Below are positions 25,404 through 37,589 of a stretch of DNA of 64,000 nucleotides, piece by piece. A program made the translations under genes and the position numbers. The stretch's first letter is position 1, and each line of letters begins with the position of its first letter. The notes below the pieces were generated by a model. That model saw nothing but the letters and a program-made list of their open reading frames with translations. It was not told where the DNA came from and ran no database searches. Source of the DNA: Isoetes taiwanensis (lineage: Eukaryota; Streptophyta; Lycopodiopsida; Isoetales; Isoetaceae); NCBI GenBank assembly GCA_021234155.1, contig JAJEKV010000056.1, forward strand, positions 4,941,184-5,005,183, written 5' to 3'.

Positions 25404-27200
25404 TCAAGGTGCAGAATCGATATGACATGACCATTGAAGCGACGTGAAGCGGAGTGCAATGGCGGAGCACGCATAAAAAAGCGGAACCAAGCAACCACGG
25501 TTTGGAGGGTCCGAACCTCGGGCGAGCGGCCCTCTGCGAGCCATTTTTTTCACCATAAGAACCTCGAGCTGAACCTCCATTTTCCTCGTTCCCTCGGGAC
25601 CTCCATTTTCCCTCGATTTGGTGAGGAAAATGCGTGGGGCTGCGATTCTAACCATGGTAGGAACCTGATTCTTGCCACTGAGGCTCTTATGTGCCTCAAA
25701 AATGAGCCTCAAAATGGACACGCATGGGAAATCTTCGGTGGCGGCTATGAATTTGCCGGGAATGACACGAAGCGGTATGCCCATGCTTTCAGTGAAACTG
25801 CTCCATCTCCGTCTGCTCATTACGCTGCGCCTGCGTTCAATGCCCATGGACTGCATGGCAAATCTTGACGAGGGCAGCTATGCACAGCCGGGAATGACAC
25901 AGGCGGCTATGGCCCATACACTTTCACGGTCAGGCACCTCCATCTCAAATGCCTTTCGCCTGCTTTCGCCTGCGTTCCAGCCGTATAAGTAGCTTTCCTA
26001 AGCATTACCTTTGAAAAACACAAATTAAACCATAAACAACCACTCCAAAATAGAAACTTGCCCCTCTGCTTGAAGAAGCTGACTCAAACATGCACAAACA
26101 TGCGATTTTCAATACAATACAATACAATACGAATCATAGTTTCCACCATTCGCGAGAATACCCTCGCATAATACCAAGCGGATTAGGCAAACTTAATCCG
26201 ATGCTTCTTTGGCCCAATCTGTTATGAGCTTCTTGGCAACCTTGAGGGATGTGCGTCCATAACATAGATGTTATGTCCATAACATCTACGCTCTTTACCA
26301 TGTGGTTCTTTTTGACCCTCGATATTCGATGGTTGAATCCTCACGCCATGCCCTGGTATGGCAGAAGTTAGGCGTTTCACAAAACCATTGCGGTAAATGT
26401 TGGGCGTGGACATGTTATAGCCCGGCCTTAAATGGCAAAAATCCATTAAGTCCACAAAAAGCGAGTGTAATTTTTTGGCGTGGCTATAACGTAATCAAAG
26501 ACATGGATATACCGGACATGCACGTGGCTATAACGTCACGGTATATCACGGCTCCGTTTCAAAAGCAGAGCTTTGTGACATGCTCAAAACCGCCATACCG
26601 AGGCCTCGAATGCGTTCTTGAAACATAGCGAATGGCTTATCATGAATCCGGCTTGCCATTTGATAGTACACAATGTTAGATTGGAACTTCTCCGGGCTAG
26701 CTATGGTGACAAATGTCATAATGTGATACAAATCCATTTCGAGTTGTAGAAGACTAAACAAAGGATCAAACTCTCACCATGTGTTTATGCGAGGAAAGGG
26801 GTGCAAATCACGAGGGACCAAATGCAAGCGAGTTGGCATCAACCACGGAATCTGATGTGGTGCCAAAATTTGGAGCCAACTTGGCTATAGCCTTCTACGC
26901 CGTCTTGACCCAAAGACGTTAAAGGCTCATAGCGTGGGTATTACGAGAGGCATTATGGTGTAGGACTTTCACGGCCATCACGAGGGGCCTTTTGGTGGCC
27001 ATAATGCCTCCCAGAATCTATGGTGTTTAATTTGGATAAATCTATGTTGTTAATTTGGGATTTGACTGTTTTTAACAAACGCCCTCTGTTTTCTTGCAGT
27101 CCTAGCTACCCATGTTATTTTTGGACCAAATTGAAACTAAGCCATAAGATCTACAAAGCGTGCATCAACAATATGAAAATTTAGAAAATAGCCCAAAATT
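25404..27200. other. Unassigned region with overlapping frames on both strands
   Basis: Frames of 144 and 150 codons overlap on opposite strands at 25404-25868, and another of 106 codons at 25672-25992. They lie over an internal duplication, have no motif I know, and are probably chance openings in GC-richer sequence. A short inverted repeat, cataacatagatgttatg, is near 26259. The phrase cgtggctataacgt occurs twice at about 26480-26540. Confidence 0.35.
25723..25984. repeat. Tandem duplication, period about 130 bp
   Basis: Units starting near 25723 and 25853 share catgg-aaatctt, ggc-gctatg, ccgggaatgacac, agg-ggctatg or aagcggtatg, ccatgctttc or ccatacactttc, and ctccatct, then gcctgcgttc near the end. 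They are moderately diverged. Confidence 0.55.
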
Positions 27201-27203
27201 TCT

Positions 27204-27353
27204 TCATTTCTCTTCCACACACTTTTTAGTTCCGTTCTTTGCCTTCACTGACAAGCACTTGTCAACAAGTTTGTTAACTGCGATACGAGAAGAATTATTA
27301 GATGCCTGGATTTCAAGACCTTTCTCTGCATTTGCTTTAGTGTAGCGAGGCAT
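27204..27353 (-). CDS. Short open frame of 49 codons, function unknown
   Basis: On the minus strand an ATG at 27353 opens a 49-codon frame to a TGA at 27206-27204. The product starts MPRYTKANAEKGLEIQASN and ends with a lysine-rich KAKNGTKKC and VEEK. Composition is protein-like (K, A, N, E), without low-complexity bias, and the sequence is not obviously part of a known transposon. I do not recognise a family. It may be one exon of a larger gene or a chance frame. Confidence 0.2.
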   Translation of the reverse strand: MPRYTKANAEKGLEIQASNNSSRIAVNKLVDKCLSVKAKNGTKKCVEEK

Positions 27354-27379
27354 AATGAAAGAGATTGTTCATACTTCGT

Positions 27380-28380
27380 TCCTTGCTTCAGTTACCAGCG
27401 TTAGGGTATATGTTGTTTTGCATTTCTAGCCCTAAACACCACGAGCTTGTCGAGACAGCTCATGAACGATAAGGGATTAGGTTCAAGCGCATCATGAACC
27501 TCACGAAAGAAGAAAAATCGTGCAAAATCCACAAAATACGGAAGAATACACCAAGTTTGGCAAAGAATGCGATATATGGACAGAATCAAAGAGTACAATG
27601 GCGAAGAGAATAGCGGGGAACCGAGCCAGAGGATGCCTAGAAGGCTCAAGACGCGTTGAGCTGGAATGGTTCGACAAGGAAGGAGATGCCTCGCGCCTTA
27701 TATCTAGGCCAACGGTCGGGATGGCGTCAACGTAATGGATGAGATCATGCCGTGTATCCGCATGCATGTAGGTTCCTAGAATATTCTAGAACCTCACGAA
27801 AACCATCTGCGATATCGCGGGAATGTCTTTCGTATTGGTAGCGCTTACTTGGCCAAAGGTGTATGGTCCTTTGTTGGAAGATTGTAGAGAGTTCAATTTG
27901 TGCAACTACTCTTTTGTATGCATTGTGACCATCTTTTGTACATACGATTATAATATTAAATTGTAATCACGAATATTAGTATGGTTGTCACACTAGCTAA
28001 TGAGTAAGTAGCTAGGATTCTTCATGAAAGCGGCTAACAAAGCCAACTGTAGCGGCTATGTCGAGTAGTCGCGACGCCATGATATAATAGTGACGAAAGC
28101 AACATTGATATGGTAGTTAGGACATCTGGAGCTCTTCCGCGAGGTGGAAGGACATGAATTTTAGGAAGCTTGATGTGAATAGCAGGGGAGTGGATTTAAG
28201 CGGAAGCATGCCGCGAGGAGTCAAAGCAAGAAGCGAGTTTGAGATGGCTTTCTCTTGATGAATATAAAGTGTCAGAAGAGCCGCGATTAGAAGTAAATTA
28301 GACTAGCATTGATGGAGCTCTCTAGATCGATCATATAGCTGGAATGGAGAAGATGTTTAAGATATTTCGAGCAAAGACAC
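27380..28380. other. Unassigned, probably the 3' part of the copia element and flank
   Basis: The copia RNase H domain should lie here on the minus strand, but no motif is clear. Frames on both strands are short. No LTR pair was identified. Confidence 0.3.
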
Positions 28381-30900
28381 AACTACAAGCAATGATAAGA
28401 TCATGTCGACATAGACAAATTGTGGTCATAGTACTAGAATCATGCCAGTTTAGACGATTCCACTCTGTGATCACGATGAGTGTAACCATGAAGTGAAAAG
28501 CGATCTAGCTTTTATCGCAGGGGCCGAGGACTTGTTTAGGACCGTAGATAGAGCAGTTAAACTTGCAAACGAGATCAGGATTGTTTGGATCAAAAGGAAG
28601 CCTTGTGGTTGAAGCATGTAGATGTTTTTAAGCAAGATCTCCATTTAAAACGTTGTCTTCCGCACGTCCATTTGATGCAATTCAAAGTCTTCTTGGTGAC
28701 AATGCAAGAACACGAATGGAGTGGAGCTGAATTTGGCTACAAGGGAGAATCTCATCATAATTGATGCCCCAAAATTTGAGAAAAGCCTTTGGCAACCAGC
28801 AGGAAACGATGCCTTTCTATGGTATTGTCGGCGAGGAGAAAGTGAATGCTGAAGGTGGTGGAAGGAGCATGGGGAGTGGAGGAAAGTGCACAATTGGGAG
28901 ATGGGCGTGGTAGCGAGGAAGGAGAATGAGGTGAACTTGGGATGGTGATGAAGCGTGTGCGGGGAGGTGGAAGAGTGAACAAGAGGGATTTCTAGCCAAA
29001 ATTTGGGTTGTCTTTGGAGCTTGAAGCGGTCGGTGTTTACATGGGAGCGGAAAAAAGCTGGTTTGCTTCCATTCCTTGTTTGTCAAAGGTAGCGAGCAAG
29101 ATTTTATGATCTTCTAGAATTAGCATCCGATGGCGTAACCTTTGTTTTATTTGCGATGCAATAAAATACATCGTTTAGCATGATTTCTGAGATTTGGTGA
29201 ATCTCGAGATGAGATGTGAGCATAGGCGGAGACATCAAAATTAAGTAGATGGCCCGAGATTTAGGCTGGATGCCAAGCCCGGACTTCAACAGTGTCTTAA
29301 AGCCGCGGCTACAATGGGGAGTCAGATTAGAGCGGTAGATAGAGCTGTGAATGGCCTCCTCGAATCAATCGGATAGGCCTGCAAATTTCAACATCTGCGA
29401 GGCGATCCTTTTTAGTGATCGCGGATTTTCCTCTGAGGCGCCGATACGGTAGTGTTCATAGGGCAAACTCAAATGCATTGAATGCCATCTGCTTCTCACG
29501 ATACTTTGAGAATTCCTTAGAGAGGTACTCCTTTGCATTATTGTCTAGCGATTGGGTATGCATTTTAAGATACGTGTGACGTTTTTGCTGTTGTCTAAAT
29601 TTGAAACTTGCAAAACCGTCTCCATTGCTCTTTAAAGAGGGTAGGCGGTGGTGTCTCTTGTGAGTAATCATCAATGACCATGAAATAGAGGCCCACTAAA
29701 GAATGGTGCCGGTGCCATTGGCATCGGTGTGAACTAACTCAAGAGTCACGGTAAACTTTGTCCTTTGATAACGATCGCTTCCTTATGTTGTAGCCATGAT
29801 ACAACCTTTATAAACTCGAAGTTTTTCAGAAAATAGATAGGGAATTCCGGTAGCCATGTGTCGGTCGACAATTGATGCGATACGCCTTCATTAATATGAT
29901 CATGTCATCGTGCCAAAGGCTGAATGGCTTCATTTTAATTTGTCGCTATGAATCGCGAGAACCTCCTCTGAGGAAAGACACTCTTGAAACATGCATTATC
30001 CTCTCTAATCGCAGTTACCAATTATTCTTCTCTTTGTTGATAGTAAAGTGTAATGAAGGATTAATTGCCAACATTACATGTCGGAAAGAGATATGATTTA
30101 AGCAACTCACGAGACAGTGCCTTATGCAAAGTAATTATATCCTCTTGAAGATGAAGATTGAAGAGCACAGCTCCTTCAACTCACGAGACCGGAGGTAATC
30201 AATTTCATGAAGATTCTGAACCGCTGCTTGTTTGGTGTCATTAGGTGAGTTGCTCGCCAATCCATGATCAACATCTTGGGCAATTGGCTATAATGCTTCA
30301 AAAGCCTCGAATGCAACTTCAATAATCAAACTTCTTGGTAGGAACATCAGCTCTTATCGCGGTCGTCCATATGTATATGATGCCAGCGAGTTGAAGAAAT
30401 TGGAGCATAAGTCAGCTGCGCCCCTCTGGCGTCTTCAAGAGAATCCTCTTCATCGTGTCTTGATAAATAGCGTATATGAAGGTGTTCATCTATCCACATT
30501 CTTAATTCTTGTTTAAGATCATTGTCAAAGGCTGTTATACATCCTTTGGTGCTGGAATGCTCTTCTTTGTTGACTCATCACAATGAAGCACATGAGCTTT
30601 AGGCAAGTGATGGTCCATTTCTTTATTATTCGGACATTCTTGATCCGGAGTCTGAGAGTCCTCATCTCTGAGAATCCTTCTTCCCTCTTCTTTATCCATC
30701 TCCCTTCTAAATCCTCCTTCCCTCACAGTTATCCACTGGATTCGCCTCTTCTTAAGGAATCTTTATTATCCATCTTATGGTTATTCACGCTAGAATCACC
30801 TTCCCTCCGTCTTTGTCTTCCCCTCGATGAGCCTTAGGCGGTTTAGAGATGTGACCCATCTCTTGGCATACCCAACACTTTGGGGTTCTCTTCAGCGATT
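28380..30900 (-). mobile_element. Ty1/copia retrotransposon remnant (gag, integrase, reverse transcriptase)
   Basis: Read from 30900 downwards, the copia order gag, integrase, reverse transcriptase is preserved. A zinc knuckle is at about 30892-30825: CWVCQEMGHISK, then PPKAH, where the last cysteine of CX2CX4HX4C is lost. The pre-integrase zinc region and ELVHTD lie near 29860-29700. The integrase core at 29660-29480 shows SLKSNGDGFASFK and SLDNNAKEYLSKEFSKY, the latter corresponding to the family's SDNGxEY. A proline-rich spacer is at 29080-28890. Reverse transcriptase blocks are NTIERH near 28830, LVAKGFSQI near 28810-28785, FELHQMDV near 28685-28660, YMLQPQGF near 28620, NPDLVCKF near 28575-28555, and VYVDMIL near 28420-28400, where one aspartate of YVDD is missing. 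LTRs and RNase H were not identified. Frames shift often, so it is inactive. Confidence 0.8.
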
Positions 30901-33400
30901 TTTCGGTCATTAGCCAAGAAGGTCGTGCCATCTCCCATAGAATCTGTCACTAAGTTAGCATTAAAATTGCCGGATAAGAGCTTGATTCTACCTTTTGTTT
31001 TGATAGCCCATCATTTGCTTGATGATGCATATGATTTGTACCAAGATGACCATAGCAAGATCTTACGTCATACGGTTAGGAAGAACTTCGACAATACTAT
31101 GGAACAAAATCGGTGTTCACGAAAAAGCTTGAAGACAGCATAGAAGCGAGAAGATCACGAGTTTAGGTCGAAGAATATGCAAAAGAGTTGTCAAACATGA
31201 TATCTGCGGTTAGTCTCCAACAACGTAATTATGTGCACATTGTAGATTAGAGTAGTCGGCATGTCCTAGCACATAGACTATGGTAAAGGGACAATTTGCC
31301 AAGGCTGTAGAAGACAAAGAAAGGAAAGAGCACAATTATGGAGATGATTCCTCGAGTTTCGACTAGGAGTTAAACTTGAACATAGTGTTAGTGCAAAATT
31401 TCTTGTTGAATTCTATGTGTGGAGATGCAGGCGAGGAGTTATGTTTTTCTCCTCTTTATGACATGTCGTTCATGCCTCATATGTACTTAGCAAAATTAGA
31501 GGCAAACCAGTCAAATCATGATAAAATCAGCTAGAATAGTGTCGAGATATTTCTTAACATAGAATTCTAGCTTTGCATGCGGTGTCCTTTTTCTAGAAAC
31601 CATCATCCTATCTATAAAGAAAGTAGTCGCGATCTCTAAGGAATTTGTAACATAATCTTTAGCAATTACAAAACATTGAGCTTAGCTTCTTCTCTACAAA
31701 TATATCTATATGAGTCTTGGTGATCATGGAATGCGTTAGTTGTTCTTTGAAAGAATGTATGCTTGAATGTGGAGCGATATAGAAAACACAAGTAAGTTGT
31801 TTATCTCAAGGGATATAAGCTGCACGGATAATTATCTGAGAAAAGTGATCATAGACTAAGCAAAATAGGCGTAAAGCATTGGAATAGCGATGAATCTTGA
31901 GATCTGCTTTGAGCTTAGCGGGCATATTGGATAACATCAATGAGACCAAAGAAGATGTGGCTGAAAATGGTTTGAATGTTATATTGTTAGGTTTAGTTGT
32001 AAGCAGGGCTATTGTCTCTGGCAATCTGCTATGGGTTTAAGTCCTTGAGAAAAATTGGGGCTAAAGCGAATCACGGTGGAAACAAAGCATTGTCTTCCGG
32101 TTCTAAGTTCTTTGTATCTCCCTTATTTCTCTATTTGGATTCTTCATACATTGCTTCATTATGTTTCCTAAGGATCGATTCCCACCTACCTATTTCACAT
32201 GGTTCTCCATTCATGATGCAATAAGTAGCCAACTAGGCCTCACTTTCATGCATTCATTATGCGCAAAATGGCTATCATTTGGGGAGAGGAGGAGATCTTC
32301 ATTTAGCAATGGAGGCGATGGATTCTTAGTACATGCATGGCATACATCTTGCATTTTAGTGTCTGCTTGATTCTGGGTTTCATTTTCTTGCGAGGTTTGG
32401 AGTTGGCTATGCATCACTATAATTTAAGCCACTTCACCCCTCCAGGCCATTGGCCCCACAGTGCATAGCACCTTGTTGATTTGGCCCATAGTGTGATTTA
32501 GACCTAAAACAAGCGATCCTATTGTTTAATTTGGTTTTCGGGTTTGAAAACTTTTTGGATTTTTTCTTAAGTTATTTCCTAAGGTTTGAGCTTTTAGGTC
32601 TTGGGAAAAAAGTTTGATATGCCAAAAATGCGAGGTGTGGCTTTTCCGTTATTTAAAATTGGCATTTTAGGTTATTTGGCCGGTTTTGGAGAGGATTTAA
32701 GCCGGATTCCTTATGTCCGCGTCGGCATCAGGCCACATCGATGGAGAGCCACGGTATTATGTCAAAGGTATTAGCGTTTTGCCATATAACTTTCCTTACT
32801 TTTGATTTAGAGAGATGACCATTGATAATTATAGCACCCGCAGGGGAGCGATTTGGAGACTTTGCGCCTCTTTTCGATTTTTAAGGTCGGCATGCATGAT
32901 TGTGGGCAAGACAATATGTCGGGATGTAGTTTTTTCCCTATGATTGGTCGGATTCAGTTATGGTGGATCTTTAGAGGTGGCGATCTTGGTGTCGCGAGGC
33001 TGGCTCGCTGGATGGATTGAAAGCTCCATGCCCGATAGCTCTCGGTCACGGACCATGTCGACCCGCGCCATGGTGCGGCGGTAAAGGCCTTATTCATCCG
33101 TATATGCTCTTCAAAACAAATGGTGATTGAGGGGCTAACTATGAAGAGAGGTGAGGTAATTTCTTTAGGACTATGGTGGTTTCCATGTTGATTTGCAATA
33201 AAAGTGGGATAATTATCTTCTGCGGACTTAAGCTAATGAATAGGTAATCATGAGATATCATGCTCAATCCACTGTTTTCTCTGTCGTGGCTCTTTATCTT
33301 GAATGTCTTATCCTCGACATACTACATCGTTCGCCAAATCATGCATCGGGATTCTTTTGTCATGTGGTTACGTTAAGAAAAAAGAGCGAGGAAAGGTTTA
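30901..33400. other. Unassigned region upstream of the copia gag
   Basis: The N-terminal part of gag and the 5' LTR of the minus-strand copia element should lie here but could not be read. Plus-strand frames at 30880-31143 and 32012-32370 have no motif. The stretch at 32500-33150 is repeat-like. Confidence 0.3.
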
Positions 33401-33429
33401 TATTATCTCACGATGGACCGCGGTTTCCT

Positions 33430-33590
33430 TTGGTTTTAATTAGCCAAGGTCAAATCTCGATGTTACAAAAGTTATATATTCTGGTCACATTGCAGGTCTC
33501 TAATGTCATTTGTTTTCATCACAAGGATCGCGAAGGGAATGGTTTCATTCATAGATCTGGTCGAGCAGTTCAAACTACAAAGGTAAAGTT
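33430..33590 (+). pseudogene. DEAD-box RNA helicase fragment (C-terminal motifs)
   Basis: In one open frame the sequence reads LISQGQISMLQKLYIL, then VSNVICFHHKDREG, then FIHRSGRA and VQTTK. This recalls the helicase C-terminal domain: GDISQxQRxxxL, VLVATD, the LDVSNVDLVIH region, and motif VI HRSGRTGR. An acceptor-like attgcag lies directly before VSNV (33497), and a donor-like AAG|GTAAAG follows TTK at about 33585. The second part could therefore be a real exon of about 90 bases. The ATDVAARGLD segment is missing, and FIHRSGRAVQ lacks the second GR of motif VI. Closest are plant mitochondrial or plastid DEAD-box proteins, but the match is partial. Confidence 0.4.
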
Positions 33591-34914
33591 CAATTAGGTG
33601 ACAATACTTGCCAAATTTATTATCATAATTTGGATTCAGCACTCACTGACATTATTCTCATTATGTTATCGACTTTACATGCAATGGATTACTCTATTAT
33701 AATTCTAGGGGTGGACAAGGCGAAGTGGCAGCGGCGGTTAAAGATCACCACATGGCACAGTGCACATGTTGAGGTCACACAAGTTGTTTCTATTAGACTG
33801 ATGTAGCTGGAGGAATTACGCGTGGAACAATGGGATGCTCCAACCGCTGCGAATGCATTAGGAGAGGACTTTCTTAAGGTTAAAAACCTTTCAAGTTAAT
33901 TAAAGTAAGTGGAGATGCTTTCAATATATTCTTTATTTCAATAGATTGATATATCTGGCAGTTCAATTGGGGCTCTTGCAATCTACATCTCTCCTAAATT
34001 CCAAGTGCGGATTAAGACATCTTTGTTATATTACCCACATCATTGTGGTGCCCGAGTCTACTGAGCTCTGAGCCATCACATGCGCTTTCACGAATAATGT
34101 TTTCCATTGTCTTATATTTATGGCTGGAGACTCGGCCGAGTTATTGGCACAGGCAATCGATGATTCATGATCTTATCCTTTATTCCATGTCTTTTGTATT
34201 TTTGTAGATGGGGTGTTTATGTTGTTGTTTTTCTTGATATAATCAAACACTATTTTATTCTACACCATGCATTATTCTTCTCCATCACGAGAGGAAACTT
34301 CACAAAATTCTTCTTAGGTTTGTTAACTCTTCACAATGTCACGGGGCTTCGTCATATAGAAGCTTAATAATTAGGTATTTTGTGTATCTTTGGTGATATC
34401 CTTTTTATCGCTTTCCATTACGGTAATTTTAAAGGGATCCTTATCTTTACCATTCGGCGGTAATTTTTAAGAGGATCCTTATCTTATACAATAGATCCTT
34501 TATTTAACTTCTAAGCATCACGTGACAGTCTAATTCTTTGTTTTCATTTGAGTTGACTTCTCTTGAGCTTGAAATCAGAAGCTTTTCATAAGATGAGGTC
34601 TTGAGGCTTTGTCAAAAGCGATTTATGTATCTTTAGTATCGCGATTTATTCTTAACGTATCTTGAAGAACAAGATGGAGTCCGGCAAAGAAAGACAAGTT
34701 GCATGAAATTGTTAATGACTTCACTTTTAGCAGAAGAATATCTATACGCTTTGTAATTATTTGAAACAACATAACTTTCTACAAGGTGCACTTATTTTTT
34801 AACCATTTTAGGGGAAAGTATAGGGTCCAAATGGCTTACAAAAATGCAATCGATATTTGAAAAATCACTAGAAAGTGAGATATCAAGTACCAACTGGTAG
34901 ACCCAAGTTGAAAT

Positions 34915-35094
34915 CCGTGGCGATGGTTCTAGCGGTGTTTGGCTACAAAAGCATGGAATGCGTTACATGTTACATTATTTCTTCCCACTTTGATGCAATA
35001 GATATTCGTGGCGATACGGTTCTCTGATGGTGTTTGGTACCCAAAAGCGTAGGACATTCATATTGCATTATTTCTTCCCACTTTGATGTAATAG
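34915..35094. repeat. Tandem duplication, period about 90 bp
   Basis: Units start at about 34915 and 35006. Both contain cgtggcgat, ggttct, ggtgtttgg, ccaaaagc or caaaagc, and end with attatttcttcccacttt then gatg-aatag. Non-coding. Confidence 0.7.
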
Positions 35095-36117
35095 TAATGT
35101 TCTGACTCAGATTCAAAGCTCAAAGGCGATATAATCGTATGCAGCAAGGGGGCACGGTAAGTGTGAAAAACACTCTATTCTCACACAACGGACAACATCC
35201 ATGATGTGCTATTAGAATTGATCAAAAACACCATTATTTGTTATTCAACTTCTGAGCGCCATTATTTGTCTAACATGACCTAAAATTGCAATTTAGGATT
35301 GCATGATATGTATGTCTTTGGGAGTGTACGGAGTTAGGGTACTAATGTATTTGTTGCATGGTCATTTGTGTTGTATGTTAGAATAGGATCTCCATTCAGT
35401 TTTAATTGAAGTGTTGATCGTGGTTTAAGCACGGCAGGCTTCTTGTTCGGATCCTTTTAGAAGCGTTGGCCATTTGTTTAAGGAACAAAATGGTAGGTGT
35501 CGCATTGTTGTTGTAAGTACATGCATGCTAGAAATTGACAATCCATTCTTCTATTGTGTAATTACAAGTAATGCACCAGGTATTTTTTAGAAGTTGGCAA
35601 TTCAATGTCTTAGAAATGTTTTTACATTGCTCACGTTATGCAAAATGCGGGTATGCACATGTATGCTTTCGAATACACAATTCAATGTTCTGTGCGGCTA
35701 ATCTTCCACGATTTCTTGGGCCTCATCATTTGCAAGCCTAATAATAATTCGGTATTTTGCATGTCTTTAGAAGATATTTTGTGTGCTTTGGTGGTAATTT
35801 AAAGAGATCCACATCTCTAGATGCATGCTCTCTTTGGAAAATTTATTTGTTATTTGCCCATGTCCTTCCTTTATTTAAATATTGCAGCTTCCTTCCTTCC
35901 TTTATTTAAATTCTAAAGTATACATATTGCAACTTCAAAATCTAGCATCGCCCGGGGTTATACTTTCAAGCATGCATGAGAGTGAAATGGGTACTCATTT
36001 AGGTTGAATTGAGATAATCCTGGTGCATTACACGGGTATATCATCTTCATGTTAACCCGAAATGTCATGAAACAAAATTGCAATGAACCAAGCCCGTCTG
36101 CAATTTACTTAACTTTC

Positions 36118-36288
36118 AAGGTAAATATATTTGAACTTTTGTAACAACTCACGTTCAACTGGCGATGTAACTTCTAGAAACAAAGCATTCTAGATCGGTG
36201 GATTTACAAGGTAAATATGTTGAACTTTTCTGTAACAACTCATGTTCGATGTAACTTCTAGAAACAAAGCATTCTAGATCCGGTGGTT
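36118..36288. repeat. Tandem duplication, period about 90 bp
   Basis: Units start at about 36118 and 36208. They share caaggtaaatat, ttgaactttt, gtaacaactca, gttc, gatgtaacttctagaaac and aaagcattctagatc. They are nearly identical except for short indels. Confidence 0.85.
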
Positions 36289-37589
36289 CTGAGTGTATGG
36301 TTTACACAAGCAAGCCCGATCTAGGCGTAAAGATATCAAATACGGAGTAAACAAAATTGGCTATTGGCTTATTGAAAGAAATTGGCGGTCGTAAAGATTT
36401 AACAAATTGGCTGATGAAAGAATTGGCGGATTATGTAAAGAGTAAACAAACTATTGGCTTATTGATTAAACCACAAATTGGCTATTAGCTTATTCGGTTA
36501 TCTTTTTAATTATTTTTTCAACTTAGTCTCTTTCGGATCAAGAAAAATGTTGGTTTAAGTCTCTGAAGACAATTACTCGATGGCATTGATTGAAACATAT
36601 TAATGACATACTTTATTTTAGATCTTCAATAGTTTATATGCATTACCCTCCTAGCACACATTATGCTATGTTATGGAGTTTAGGGTGTTTTGGCAAACTA
36701 ACGTTTATCACCAAGCAATCCTTCATATAGAGCATGGGATCTTTGTTACACACACTACTCCACATCTTCAAGATCGCAATGCATAGGTAGGGTGCCTCAC
36801 CACCCCCATATCGTAACCGATCGGAATGAGAGGGAATAGAATAGAATGCGTCGAATGAGAGGAAATGAATGGAATCGCGAGGAGGCGGCTTACGCGCCTT
36901 GTCAAAACTATGGCCGGATACGGTGATGGTCATTAATACATAAATCGAACATGCTCGTAAGCTTATGCGGGCTCGTTAATTCTTTTGAGTTTGAGTCTTG
37001 CGACCATGTGTTGAGCACAAATCAACATATCAAGCTAGCATAAAGGGCTTATGGTCATTCAAGTTCAATGTTGTGAGTGTTTGTACGTGGCCAATGTAAT
37101 ATAATCAGGTTTACGTCAAATACCACATACACAAAATTTATTCATTCAATTCTATATAAATGAATTACCCTTGCCCCCTCCAATTCTAGCTAAACGCCAA
37201 AACAACCGCCTCTTCAAATTTGAAAAGCCCGGCAACGCCGAGGCTAAGTTCATAACTAGTTCTGGTAAGAAAGTTTCTTCAAATAAGACGGGACCCTTTT
37301 CTTTTCAAGGTGTCCGCTAATGTCGCTTTGTCCCAAAATGCGCTGCTGCGTAGTACTCACTGTGCACCATGTTACTTCATGAGGCGTTCATCTCAGGTGA
37401 ACTGATTGGCCATTACTTTTATCCTTTTTGGCTGCAGCTGAACTGTTGCATCTGGTTCATCGAGCTTTCTCTCCATTTCATAAGCACGGAAACTCAAACA
37501 GGTTAGAAGTTAAGCTATAAATTAGCTTCTTATTCAGGTATTCGGTTCCTCACTTTAGCATCTAGCAGGAAGCCTGAAACTTTGGTTAA

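Noticed and set aside
25404-25868. Two overlapping frames of 144 and 150 codons on opposite strands
   Set aside because: They overlap almost completely, have no recognisable motif and lie over an internal 130-bp duplication in GC-richer DNA. Neither can be supported as a gene.
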